Origin: Ursus arctos
Lineage: Eukaryota > Chordata > Mammalia > Carnivora > Ursidae
Direction: 5' to 3'
Length of the DNA: 64,000 nt
NCBI RefSeq assembly: GCF_023065955.2
Contig: NC_079873.1
Location: forward strand, 8,942,566-9,006,565
Below, in pieces: positions 10,960 through 22,520 of the stretch. Position 1 is the first letter of the stretch, and the number at the start of each line of letters is the position of its first letter. The notes under the pieces are model-generated. The model worked only from the letters and a program-made list of their open reading frames with translations, did no database searches and was not told the DNA's origin. A program made the translations under genes and the position numbers.

Positions 10960-12430
10960 CACTCACTCATTCATTCAATAGCTCCATGCGGCAGTCTCTG
11001 TACCCGTTATTGGAGATAGACAGATAAATAACTGCTCTCTCGCCCTCAAAAGCTCACATTCACAAATAAATAAGTAATGGTCTTACTTGCTCTTGTGCGA
11101 GAGAATTGTAGAGAATCAGCGCAGGGAGCTACTATCTTGGCCCCGCGTTTCAGGAGAACGTCAACACCAGGAAATTTTGAACTGGGCCTGCAAGGCTCGG
11201 GAGGGCTTTGCCAGGCCAGAGAAGGGGGGTGAGGAGGTTTCTATCAAGGTAAAGATGATGTCCAGCCTTGGAAGGATGGTAGCAGAAGTTAGCGAAGGTA
11301 GACTTCGGATGGGACCTGGGTGTGCAGGGACATGACCCAAAGCGGAGGCTGCGCGATGGACAATCTCGTACAGCGTAAGTGGGGACTCAAAATGTGTGCT
11401 GCAGGCCAGTGACACTGGGTAGGATTGTGCAGGGGAGAAAACTGGACCGGATTACATTAGGAAAAGCCAACTCCAGTGGCAGTTTGGAGGGTGAACCAGA
11501 GTGCTCAGAGACTGGGTTTTGTTGTTGTTGTTGATTTTATTTTATTTATTTGAGAGAGAGAGAGAGACAGAGATAGCGAGAGAGAGCACAAGCGGAGAGG
11601 AGAGGGAGAAGCAGGCTCCCTGCAGAGCAGGCAGCCCCACGCAGGGCTCTATCCCAGGACCCTGGGATCATGACCTGAGCCGAAGGCAGACGCTTCACTG
11701 ACTGAGCCCCCCAGGCACCCCTCAGAGACTCGTTTCAGAATGCTCGTAGGAGGTTGTGGCAGTTGTCCAGAATAGAGATGAAAATGGTATAAATTAACCA
11801 TGGCATTAGCAATCCTCTTGCGTTTATGCATTGATCAGAAATGATGTAGTCTAAATGTGAACACGCCCGCACAGTACGGCCGGACTATATGTCAGATTCA
11901 GGAATCTCCCAGGGAACAAAAGGGACGTGGTTGCCGTTCGGATGCACGTGGGAGTGGGCGTTGAGCTTGCCTGTGGCTTTGACTGCATTGAAGGAATTGT
12001 GCAAGGGCCGTGGGGACGTGTCCTGGGGCACGCGGCTGGGACTGGCATTCAGGGAGGGCTTGGGCTGAGAGCAGAAGGGGCTGCAGGTGCCTCAGCCAAG
12101 TGAAGGGACAGCCCTGCCTCCAGCCTGAGGGCAGGCCAGCTGCCGAATCCCTGGGGCGGCCGCAGTCCCGTCCACCAGCCAAAAGGGGTGCCAACCCAGC
12201 CCAGCGAGGAAAGTGGGAACCCTGTGCAGCTGGGGCACTAGGGTGGGGAGAGTTGCTGGGGCCAGGGCAGCCGTACTATTGGGCGGTGTCGGTCTCGATG
12301 GGGACGGGGCACGACTCAAGGTAGTTTCAGAACGTAAAACTGGGGGACATGGGCAGGGATTAGACATGAAGGGGAAGAAGATGGTGTCGGGGACCGAGCT
12401 TCAGTCAGGTGAGGTAAGGGGCTAGTGAAG
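10960..12430 (-). mobile_element. LINE-2 3' portion, antisense, interrupted by a SINE
   Basis: The stretch begins with 'cactcactcattcattcaat' and 'ctcaaaagctcacattcac', the reverse complement of the L2 3' end, and continues with antisense L2 text such as 'tgggcctgcaaggctcggg', 'gtgacactgggtaggattgtgcaggggag' and, after the SINE, 'aggaggttgtggcagttgtccagaatagagatg' (11748-11780). The part beyond about 12000 is GC-rich and assigned less surely. L2 stopped moving before placental radiation, so frames in it (for example 12010-12324) are not genes. Confidence 0.5.
11517..11720 (-). mobile_element. SINEC, full length, inserted in L2
   Basis: On + it starts with a TTG/T-rich tail (11517-11550) and ends with the complement of the head at about 11702-11720 (CCCCCCAGGCACCCC). 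Target-site duplication ctcagagact at 11504-11513 and 11721-11730. The tail carries a short TTGTTG microsatellite. Confidence 0.88.
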
Positions 12431-12512
12431 GTTTGGCAGAAGGCATTTATCATGTTAAGAAGGAACCAAAGTTGAATCGTTTGTACACCTTCATTCAAAA
12501 CAAACAATACCA

Positions 12513-12672
12513 GGGGCGCCTGGGTGGCTCAGTCGGATGAGTGTGCGGTTATCGGTTTCTGCTCCTGCGGTGATCTCATGTGTTGTGAGATCCAACTCTG
12601 TGGCACTGCTGCGCCCAGGGGGGAGTCTGTTGGAAGATTCTCGCCCTCTTTCTCAATAAATAAATAAATAAT
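12513..12672 (+). mobile_element. SINEC, diverged copy
   Basis: The head GGGGCGCCTGGGTGGCTCAG begins at 12513. The middle is diverged ('ggttatcggtttctgctcctgcggtgatctc') and the tail is (AATA)n near 12653-12672. The pyrimidine-rich part is shorter than usual. No clear target-site duplication, so it is older than the copies at 8992 or 39026. Confidence 0.8.
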
Positions 12673-12675
12673 CAA

Positions 12676-13929
12676 ACACTCAAAACCAAAAATTCCTCTT
12701 AGGAGGTTCTTGTCCCTGACACCCATTTACTCTGCTCCTCATGGACACCCTCAGACCTTTGCTCCCTCCCAGGGCCCCTCCCCCACTCAGCCTCCTAGTT
12801 GTAGCTTCCACACAGATGCCATTGCTAATGCATTGACCTTAAATTGCCAATCCATCCCAGAAGCCTTCTCCTCCTGGCACAGCCCAGGGCTTGGCTTTTC
12901 CCCTGGGGGTTGGTATACTGGTGGTTAGGTGCTAGCCCTTGGGCTAGAGCACATGGCTCCATCTCTGTGCTTCAGTTTCCCTCCCTCCACAACCCCGGAG
13001 GCAGACACTAATCGAAGGGCAGTGTATAGAACAAAGAGACGTTGCAGCCCAGTGCTGAGGCCTTTACCTTCCTGGGGAGCTGGATTGGAGTGTGTGTACA
13101 AGAACTGACATTATGAGGGAGAAAAAAAAAGAGGCGGAATGCAAGGTACCCCCGAGGGTAGCAAAATTGGCTAACATAAATTATACGTGCCGTATTGTTT
13201 TTAAGAACGTGAAGGCCAGTTGCAATCTGAGAAAAGGAAAAAGTAAGAAAGAATGGTTTGCAGAGTGCTAGCCAGTGAGGGAGCATGTTTTACAATTTCT
13301 GCTATTTGTTGTTTTGTTGTTGTTGTTGTTGTTTTGGTTGTTTTTTTGCACGTCAGTAAATTTAAAACATTAAAACACAACCTGTTCTCTAGAAACAAGA
13401 TCATATTTAGGAAAAGCTATAAGTTAACGCCCAATTTACAAAAAGTATATGATAAATTCCGACTGAATTTAAATGTCTTCTGTCTCTTCTGTGTCTCTCT
13501 TTCCCTCTGCCTCCCCCCACCCACCCTTCTTTAGAAATTAGCCCTAGAAAATGGAACTTCGTGGCGTTGCGGAGAGTTTGCATTCTGTGCTTCGGGCGTG
13601 CCTCCTCTTTCCAGTGGGCACTCTCGTCTATGTAAGGGCGTTTGATACTTAAACTCAAGGTTCTTTTCCTTTTGACAGTTTTTTAATTCATGAAATCATG
13701 CAAGTATTTGGAATCACACTGGTCTGTCTCTATACCATTTTTACGAAACAGTATTTTCAAGCACGGGCTATGTATCCTGTCATTATTTCAGGCCTCCTTT
13801 TTGTATGAATTGATTTCAAATTCAACGCGTTAGCTTGGGTTTGATACTGTGTCAACACAAAGATGAAGAAATCACAATGGTATTTGTTTAATGGAGGATG
13901 GGAAACAGATTGAAATGCATAATTATACT
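12676..13929. other. Noncoding stretch with a short MIR-like scrap and a TTG repeat
   Basis: 'cccttgggctagagcacatggctcc' followed by 'ctgtgcttcagtttccctcc' at about 12928-12986 resembles antisense MIR, weakly. The remainder shows no named element apart from the simple repeat listed separately. Confidence 0.35.
13302..13348. repeat. (TTG)n / (TTGT)n microsatellite
   Basis: TTG units run from about 13308 to 13340, passing into T-rich sequence. The poly-Val frame across it at 13253-13534 is an artefact of the repeat. Confidence 0.85.
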
Positions 13930-14245
13930 ACAGGAGGAGTGTCCTAGGGCTGTGTAAAATGCCACTGCTGGCTAAGTACCTTGTCTGTGGCATTCTGGGG
14001 TGGCTGCAAGGAGGAGGTGGTATTTAATTTGAGCATTGATAGAGAAATACCTAGGAGTTCGCTAGTTGGAGAGAAATAGGAAGTGGAAAGCTGTGTCATA
14101 AGGGAGGGCCTTACCCATAAAATGCATGTTGTTTTCAAGGAAATTATTTGATGGAGCCTGAGTGCTAATCAGTGAGGAGGGGTAAGGGCAAATTCCAACA
14201 GGCCTGTTACTATGCTGAAGAGCTTAGACTCGGTCATTGTTAGTC
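13930..14245 (-). mobile_element. LINE-2 fragment, antisense
   Basis: 'gcaaggaggaggtggtatttaatttgagcattgat', 'ataggaagtggaaagctgtg', 'gggagggccttacccataaaatg' and 'gagcttagactcggtcatt' fit the reverse complement of the L2 3' region ('ggaggtgacatttgagctgagacc', 'ggccttgtaggcc', 'ggactttggattttattc'). Confidence 0.45.
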
Positions 14246-16621
14246 ATCTAAATCATTAATTCGGAGTATTGATTCTCCTGTATTTTATATGATACATAAT
14301 TTTTGCCTCCTTTGTAAGACTTAATGGGTCTATTTTGGGTTGGCCTGAACTTTTGCTTGTCAAAGAGTTTTCTAGTATTGAGCAAATGCTCTTTCTCTCC
14401 CTATAATGTTCCCATTTAAAAGAAAAATAAAATCTGTACTGTTCCACAGTAACATAATTCACGTGTCCACAGGGAATTTGCTTCACATCGGTGCTTTTAT
14501 TCATAGATGTTGAACTGGGGAAGTCGATGAAGAAATGCGACAAAAAAGCCAAATGGGTTGGGAGTTTTTCTAGCAATTTCAACCCTGGAAGCTCCCATCA
14601 GTAGTCTGGGAATGCAGGGCCTCTCTGCCCTTGGCTTTGACCCTGTGGAGGCAGGAACCCTTGCTGGGAGCAGGAGAACTTGCTGCAGAGGCTTTGCTGT
14701 GAGCGCCCAGGGTAGCCCCGGGGGGCAGGCCTCTGCAGCATCCCTGCCTCCACCCCCCCCCCCCCCCCGCCCTTGTTCCTGGAAGATGTCCTGGGAACAG
14801 GTAAGGATTCTGAAGACTCCTGCAAGATGTTACAAGTGTCTTAAAGACAAAGGGATTTGACGAGAATAAGGAAAGTTTCCTGCGAACCTTGGGCTGTAAT
14901 CAGAAATCTTCAGGTTTATTCAGCCAGTGAGCTGGTCATTCGTACAATTGCACGAATCCAAAACTTTTTCCAGAAACATATTTTTAATATGTGTTTCTTG
15001 ATTGCTTTGTGTTCAGGGATATTATATCCTTAAGAATGTTTGGAACCCAGAATGCTGCTATATGTTTAGGGAAATACAAAAAAGAGCCAGGCTGCTGTGT
15101 GGTCTGGGGAGCCGGGTGGCTTATGTATATTATTGCCAGGAGGAGTTTCTCTCTCCTGACGGTTATGAGACAGGGAACTCAGTGATAGATTATGTGTCCC
15201 TTTTGGCCTCGGCTGCTGGGCCCTTTTACACTAGATTACCACAGCTGTCTAAAGTTTAGGTTTTCTTGTAAAACGATCTCCTTTACTCTGCTTTGAATTT
15301 CGTACTTTTATACCTGTTTTAGTGTTTCCTTAGGATCGCTGCTTCTTTGTATATGTTATCTCAATAACGTGTAGATTGCAAAATACATATATAACGATAA
15401 ATTAGTTCCCCATACTCCATTGCCTCCTGTCCCCTGTCCCCACCAAGTCACATCCAGATCATACGGTGATGGTTACATCCGATGATTACAGTGGACAAGA
15501 TGACATGTTTGAGAGGCAGGTGTAATGACAAGAAGAGAGGGGTGGGTGGAAGCATGGGAAGTCGACGAGATATGTGTCCTTAATTAAACGTTATTTTCTA
15601 AATTAGCTTACTTGTTGCTTAAAGAACCAAGCCTGAAATTCCTCTATTAAGAGTTTCTTTGGGTTCCATTTTAATATCTGTATGTCAAAGATCTCCGTGA
15701 AATCAGCTTGTTAGGAAGTCACGATCGTGTTGATTACAAGCAGTTATATGCCAAACACTGAGATTCCTGCTTTGCGGAGTCTTGATTCTCAATAGAATCC
15801 CCGAGAAACCTCCCGTTTAGCGGGGAATGGAGGCTAAGAAATGCTCCTTTATTTGCTGCAAGGTGCAAGGAGGTGGCCGAGTGGGTCTGCGTGCCTAGGT
15901 GCACACCCCACAATTTACCTCTGCTTACTCCACAGGATGCAGGAGAGCTCTCCCGCCTTCGGGCAAAGAGATCTTCATAGCTCGGTCTTCACGTGTGGTT
16001 TCTAGGAAGAGGAAGCATATGCCAAAAGCTTAGCACAGTGGCTGGCACTTGAGATCAATATATATGCCTGTGAAAACAGCGAAGAGTAAATAGACGTTCC
16101 GGGCCCAGATGTAGTGAATGAAATTACAGGCTGCTCGGTGAAATTGAATTTCAGACAAACAACAAATAATTCTTTTTAGCACTAGTATGGCCCATGCAAT
16201 ATGTGGGACATATTTATACCAGAGAGTATTATCCCATGCATTATTTGGGAGATATGCTCAAACCTTCTCAGTTAAACAGTAAATACCATATGTAGGTGGG
16301 CCTTCTGTGTTTCATCATACTATCCAAAATAAGAGTAAATGGTGGAATGGTAGCCTGTGATAAGTGCTTCTCTGTGCAGTAGACTCAGTCACTCAGTGTC
16401 TCTTGTGCTGACCCACGAGAAGCCTGAATTCCCTCAGAGTTTCTTGATTTTATTTGGATCTCCTGTCTCTTTGCTTAACTTACCTGCCATCACATGCAAC
16501 CTCTTGGTATTTGACCTATGGTAACTTTTGGAAATTGCTGTTTTGGAAATTGCTGGATACCTGTCAGCCTTACAGTGGTGCTTCCCAACTTTGCTTGAAG
16601 GTTAGTAACACCTGAGGATCT
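14246..16621. other. Noncoding stretch without named repeats
   Basis: Contains a C16 run at 14753-14768, and a 15-base perfect tandem duplication (ttttggaaattgctg) at 16526-16540 and 16541-16555. Frames at 14558-14860 and 14598-14825 run through the C/G-run and have no support. No gene seen. Confidence 0.45.
14753..14768. repeat. Homopolymer C16
   Basis: Sixteen uninterrupted C residues, followed by GCCC. Likely length-variable and prone to sequencing error. Confidence 0.9.
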
Positions 16622-16690
16622 TTTAAAGATTTTTATTTATTTTTCTTTGCGGGGGGTGACAGAGGGAGAGGGAGAGAGAGAATCCCACAT
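16622..16690 (-). mobile_element. SINEC tail fragment, head missing
   Basis: 'ttttaaagatttttatttatttttc' followed by 'gacagagggagagggagagagagaatcccac' is the antisense tail and pyrimidine-rich part of a SINE; the tRNA-like head is absent. Flanks 'gaggatcttttaaa' (about 16614-16627) and 'gaggatgttttaaa' (about 16691-16704) look like a target-site duplication with one mismatch, so this was probably a 5'-truncated insertion rather than later deletion. Confidence 0.65.
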
Positions 16691-16779
16691 GAGGATGTTT
16701 TAAAAGTCCCGATGCCCTGGTGCCAGCCTAGACCAATTATGTCAGTATCTCTTGGGTGGGAAAAGGCATAAGTATTCTT

Positions 16780-16983
16780 TTTTTTTTTGGGGGGGGGGAA
16801 GATTTTATTTATTTATTTGAGAGAGAGAGCAAGCACAAGCAGGGGGAGCAGCAGGCAGAGGGAGAGGGAGAAGCAGGCTCCCTGCTGAGCAGGGAGCCCC
16901 ATGTGGGGCTTGATCCCAGAACCCTGGAATCATGACCTGAGCCGAAGGCAGACGCTTCACCGACTGAGCCACCCAGGCGCCCC
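16780..16983 (-). mobile_element. SINEC, full length, with G10 block in its tail
   Basis: Target-site duplication of 17 bases with one mismatch (aaggcataagtattctt, 16763-16779; aaggcatgagtattctt, 16984-17000). The head complement GCCACCCAGGCGCCCC is at 16968-16983. Between the T-run and the AAGATTTTATTTATTT tail lies a run of ten G (16789-16798), which on the SINE sense strand reads as C10 between AATCTT and poly(A). That is not part of the family consensus. Confidence 0.9.
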
Positions 16984-17000
16984 AAGGCATGAGTATTCTT

Positions 17001-19222
17001 AATGCTTCCTACAGGATTCCAATGCATCACAACTGGGTTGGGAGCCAGCTGCTTGGCTCACAGGCCCACTGTGTGTTTGGCCCTATCGCAAGTGTTTCAA
17101 GCCCTCCTAGTCCTTTCTCCACTGTGTTTTCTAGCTTTCTGATGCCATCTTGAGTCCGTCTGTGCCATCTGTATCCCTCACCGTCCAAAGTTCAGTTCTT
17201 GGTGAAGTTACAAAGCGGGTATGTTGGGTTCTCCCAGCACTCTGTCTAGGCTAGACCACAGCCTTTTACTCTAGGTTCTGTATCTTGGGCCCGCACACGG
17301 TTAATAAAACTCGAAAAGACTCCTAAGAAGATCCGTGGCGTTTTCCATTTTTGTCCCATGCTGATGGAGCTGCCCTTCCTTTTAGTAGGGTTTGAGGCAC
17401 TTCCTCAGAGAAGGAAAGTGAGCTCAGACTTAGAAAATATCCCTGACTGAATAAATAGGGACATCGGTCCTGGAGCACCACGGCCCCTTCCATCTGGGAA
17501 GGTCTCCAGGAGAAGCAGGGGCTCAAAGGCCCCCAGCCATGGCCAGGAGGTACCCTGATGGAGCAGAGATGCCCTTTAGAACTTTGGGAACCAGCCCTGC
17601 TGCGGTAGCTCTGGCTACTGCCTCACCAGATGGTTCTACAGTTACAGGACAGTTTCAGTTTGTTTTGCTATTCCTCAGCTTGGCAATGCCTCAGGTAGCC
17701 CTCGACTTGTAAAGTCAAGTGTATGATTGCGGTACGCTTGTTTTCTCTGAGCAAGTTGACTCACCCTCTTCACTGTGTGTTCTACTGAATTATTGGAGTT
17801 TGTGACTGATTGCTTAGTAAAAAGAAAATAATTCATTTTTTCAGAGAGAATGTTTCATATCCCTGGCTTTAACCTGGGTATTTAAAAATGCAAATTCTCA
17901 CTATATTCTGTTGCCTTCTTTGCATTTTAATGAAAATGGAGCCTTTATGAGAGATCAGTCATTAAGTACTAATCAGATGCTGATTGCTTAAACTCTACAA
18001 AGTGTTTGATTTTTAAAAACCTCAGTCCCAGATAATAAATGGTGAGAGTTTATCAAAGCAAGTGGCATATACTTTTCCTCTCTATTTTGATTCAGATGTG
18101 TAACAATTTCTACCTGCTGGTTTAAATTGGCCCTGAGAACACCTTTTGTGTTAAGCCCACTCACAGCTAGAAGGAACCAACATCAACCTGACAATAAAAT
18201 AATATCTCCCAACTAAACAAAGTCAAAAAGCCAATGGAACAAATTGTTCTGTCGATAATCCAAAGCTGAAACTGTGTGGTCTCCTGCTATTTTTAGAACT
18301 TGAGGGGAAAAGAATCCTCCTTATTGTAAAAATGATACAATTAAATATGAAGTCGGCCACTGGGAAACTCAAGAGTTCCCTTTGAGCACCATTTTGCAGA
18401 CCCGTTTTCCTTTTATTAAAGCCGAAAATGAAGCCCACAAAGGCGGCAATGCTTCAAAGGCGAAACAGTTCTGTGTTCGCTGGATAACCTCAGCACACGG
18501 GTCAGTTGCTGGTTCGGGCAACCTGCATTACCATCTGCATGAACTCGGAGAAGTAGTTTGACCTCATTATGCTCCGAATACAGAAAAACTCTGATTTTGC
18601 TGTCCCTGAATTTACCGACAGCCTTACGTTCAGTTCAAGTTTCTTTATAGTTGTGTTGGAGTTCCGCAAGGGGAACTCTGTCAAATTTTTTGGAGAGAAA
18701 TTATCCTAATTTAACAGGAAAGTAGATGAATCCTTTGAATAGACGTCCAGAAAAATCAAGGTAAGCATTTATAAATCTTTGGAAAGCTGGGAATGTTAGA
18801 CTCAATTTTGAGACTAGATCGAAGCAAGAGAGGTGTTCGTCTCGGTCCGGAATAAGAAAGCTGAAGTTCACGCGGAAATCAGTTTTACTGATGACCCATG
18901 CCAGAAGGATCCATGGCGAACTTGCACTAATTTCTGGCCCTGTCTGCTCCCCCCGCCCCGCCTGGTCCACTCTGCTTGGTAAGCCAAGTGATGCTGTCAG
19001 CCGGGGAGCAAAATGTAAACGGGTGCCGTAAAATGTCGTAAGCAAGATGAACAATATTTAACACAGTATGTAAGTAAACACATCAGAATGTGATGACAAA
19101 ATCCAAGATGAACAAACTATTGACATTTTAAATAAAGACCGAATCCAATATGGTTGGGACGATGGGGAGGTGAGATAGGGTCATGCACACCGTCTGTGGC
19201 TCAGGGCCCCCCACCTCCCAAC
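17001..19222. other. Repeat-poor noncoding stretch
   Basis: No transposon seen. AT-rich motif-dense sequence at about 17820-18200 (for example 'actaatcagatgctgattgctt' near 17968) could be a conserved element; this is only a guess from texture. Minus-strand frames at 18223-19054 have no family resemblance. Confidence 0.4.
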
Positions 19223-19224
19223 CC

Positions 19225-19385
19225 CATTCCTCCAAATTCTCTGATCCTGGTATCTCCGTTCTTGGTTTTCTTTCACTCGGTCTCCCCATCTCCTTCAATA
19301 TGTTATAACACCCCTGAAGACAAAGATCGTGCCTTCCTTGCCTCTGAATCCCCAGAGGCTAACACAGTGTCTGGCCCTTCTTTGT
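19225..19385 (+). mobile_element. LINE-2 3' end fragment
   Basis: 'cccctgaagacaaagatcgtgccttccttgcctctgaatccccagaggctaacacagtgtctggccc' (19310-19378) matches the L2 3' terminus ('gagggcagggatcttgtctg...ccccagcgcctagcacagtgcctggc'). Confidence 0.45.
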
Positions 19386-19659
19386 ATCCTGCTTCCCTCT
19401 CCACTCTGTCAGGCCTGGAATCATGTGCCCAGCCTTCGGATGTTCCTGTGCGGACCTCGTGTCTTTCTGGGCTTGGCTTGTCTATCCAGTGGCATCTATG
19501 GCTGTGGTTGGGATTACTCTCCCCTGGGAGGAGCCAAAGAAAGGAGAAAGTCGGCCAAGGTGGTCGATGGGTTTGTGGAAGATCACCCAGCTAGACCACC
19601 CGCATTGCCGGCTCGTCAGAGATCTGCTGTGCAACAGATTGCCACTAACTTAGTGACGT

Positions 19660-20115
19660 CATCAGTACTCATGTATTCGCTCACCACTCTTTCAGGTCAG
19701 AAGTCCTGCGTGGCATGGCTGGATTTCCTGCTTAGGGTCTCACGTGGCTAAATCCAAGGTATCGGCCAGGATTGTGGCCTGCAGCCTGTAGAGTTAGGGT
19801 GCTGCTTCAGGCTCCCTGTTTGTGGGCTGAAGTCAGTGCCTCACATCTGTAGGACAGAGATGTCCTTGTTTCTGACTGGTGCTTCCTCCATCTTCAAGCC
19901 AACAATGGCACACTGAATCTTCTTCAGGCTTCTGGTGTCTGACTTCCTCTTCCCACTTCTCTTTTGGCCGTTAGTGCTCATGTAATTTCATTGGACCCAT
20001 TCAGGCCATCCAGGATTATCTTCCTAGTGTAAGGCCAACTGATTAATAACCTCATTCATAACCTTACTGCAGTAATCACTTATATCTGCAAGGTCTCTTT
20101 TGCTACCTACCAAAA
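19660..20115 (-). mobile_element. MLT1-like MaLR LTR, antisense
   Basis: 'tcaggtcagaagtcctgcgtgg', 'ccaaggtatcggccagg', 'ccatcttcaagccaacaatggc', 'catgtaatttcattggacccattcaggccatccaggattatcttcc' and 'tctgcaaggtctcttttgc' follow the reverse complement of an MLT1-type LTR in order. No internal ERV region is seen; it is a solo LTR. Confidence 0.55.
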
Positions 20116-20996
20116 CCCCAGTCTGACAGCAGAAGGTGAAGGTCATGGGAGACAGCCGGGTATTTGCAGTCTCTGCTGGTAGTTCAGGGGCCCATCATCA
20201 TTGGTGTTTTCTCAGTTCCTCTCCCTAAGATACTTGGGAAGATTGGGTTCTCGTGTTAAGAAGCACCGGGATATTCCTGGTGGGTCTGACATCCCTCTTG
20301 TCGAGTTCTGCAGTGTCATTTTGTGGGATTTTGGCTGAGGTATTCCTTTGGGAAATGAGGAAAGACATCCTGAGTTCTAAGAACATGAGCCCCATCTGGT
20401 CTGGAGGAATGATCTATTACTCATTTCTGTGGCCCCTGATGGGCAGCATGGAATCTGGGCCCTGGCAGGCAGTCCGGAAATGCTGATGTGAAGCAGTGAA
20501 TGGATAAATGAATTGATCAATCCTGAGAATCTTTTACCAAGTGGTGGAACTGCTATTTTGAGCATATATTGATAGTCATCATTTCCTAACAACTGTTAAC
20601 ATATGCACCCACATGTTGGAAGGTGTCCCCCGATTTTCCAGGCTATCTGTGAGCAATCACAGTCATAAATACTTTTCGAGAAAGTGGGTTGGAATGGCTG
20701 CCTAAAAAACGTCCCCTCCTAGTCATGGATGCTAACCTGCGCATCTGTAGCCCCTTTGCCTCACCACTCCTGCTGCCCCATCTTCCACTAATGGTTTTGA
20801 ATATCTGTGCCAGGATTCGAAATTGAATCTGCATACTCCGGCCTATTGTTAACTCTAAGGACCCACTGTATTTTATTTTAAGTTAGGCATTTGAACTATT
20901 TGTTTAAAAAAAAAATCTCTCAACGATACTTTTAAGTCCTCATTGACTTAAAGGGTGAGACTTACATCACTTCATAATTATTCCCATGATATCAGT

Positions 20997-21040
20997 GCAC
21001 ACAGACACACACACACAGACACACACACTCACTCACTCAC
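20997..21040. repeat. (CA)n/(CACT)n microsatellite
   Basis: ACACAGACAC units from 20997 pass into CACTCACTCACT ending near 21040. Confidence 0.9.
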
Positions 21041-21904
21041 CTGAACTCACATTTTATAAGTCCATGGAGGACAAACAGGCTACGGTTTCAAAGAGACACT
21101 CATAGAAGGTAATGTTGCCCTGTAACCAATGTCATGCTTGGTTTCGTGCACAAGCCCTCGGTCCAGTGACCAAATAGTGTCTTGACCTGCAGATTAGAGG
21201 AGAATTCCTTGGATCACCTTGGCACATAGTCAGCGTTCCCTGTGACATATTGCCCAAGACCCAAACTGTTTCCTCCCAGTGGGGTGTTTGCCAGCTTCGT
21301 GGTGTCATCTCAAGCCTTAGAACAAAAGTCCCAGGGCAGTCCCCCTGCTACATCCAAATGCATTATTCTCCAAATGCAGAGGTCCCAAGGAAGGTTCGGG
21401 GAAGTCCCTGTCAGGCCACACTGTCCTGAGTGCCTGAGCACAAAGGCCCGCAGGAACAGGCAGCCATCCACATTTCATCCTCAAACCATGCTGTACAGTG
21501 GGGGCAATTTGGAGGAAGAAAAATGGGCAGTGTAATCGTGGTGTCTTTTCAACTCAATCAGTTGTGAACTATATGTGAGGGGGACGTGTGAAATTAAATG
21601 TACCAAGAGGACCGGCTTTCCATCACTGCTGGTAGCAGTTCGCTTTAATCAGATGGGATGTTGGCCGTGGCCTGGTAGGCACGCGTTATTATGTTATAGG
21701 GCATCACACGCTTTTTGTACAGTGGGTTTTTTATTAAGCTTGTATTTAATGTGATCTATCAAAGAAAAATTAAAGCCATGGTGGTCTGTGTTCATGAATC
21801 CATTTCTCATAAAGGCCCACAGAGCAGTTACTTGTCAGGATAAAGCTGACACACCACAGTGCATCTGGTGTGCGTTTCTCCCGGTCTTGAAAGTTGCTGA
21901 TTAA

Positions 21905-22520
21905 AAGAGAAAAGCGAAGCCGGGCAGAGGCCGCTCACTCAACACTTCCGTCACCCACTGCATCCCCGGGTGCGTATGGCAGCTTGCACGAGGTGCTTCT
22001 GCTAGCACAGGACGTCAGCGTGTGTCAGGTGCATGGGAGTGCGTGGCTCGGAGGCACAGTGGTTGCAGAAGTGCGGCGGCTGTTGGCAGCGGCTCAGCCG
22101 TGAAATGTAAGCTCGCCGTGTAATAAAATCTCCTGGGAATGCAGAGGATGCCTGGGCATTAGGCATGCTCCTCGTGTTTCACATAAATGCATCCTGTTCT
22201 CAGGAGCGGAGGAGCAGTGCGTTTGCACTGGCTCATTCAAATTGAATGTAGGTAAAAGGAGAGTCCTGAGCAAACAGAACAGTCTGGCATTTCTGAAGGC
22301 AGGAGCAAGGTTAAGCTGCTGGCTGCGTTCTCTGTTGTTTACCGGACGTTTTATTTGCTCTCCTTTCGCACACTCCGTGCACGTTGCGAAGAGGCAGCGC
22401 TGGGCTGACCGATGCCTGCTCGGCTCAGGCATCCAGGCGATTCTGCCCGGACTCTTCTGGGCAATAAAGTTCAAGGCTTCATACGTGGCTGCATCCATTG
22501 TCCCCAAGCCTGGCGTGGGT
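21905..22520. promoter_or_regulatory. CpG-retaining, GC-rich block; possible orphan CpG island or regulatory element
   Basis: By hand count 21901-22080 has 13 CpG in 180 bases at about 61% GC, near 0.7-0.8 of expectation, against the strong CpG depletion of the surrounding DNA. CpGs continue at lower density to about 22450. No transposon accounts for it. It is shorter than a formal CpG island at full stringency. No gene start is visible beside it. Confidence 0.35.

Noticed and set aside
16805..16990. Recurring short frames such as MxxGAWVAQSVKRLPSAQVMIPG in many places
   Set aside because: They are translations of the SINE sequence itself and recur at each copy.
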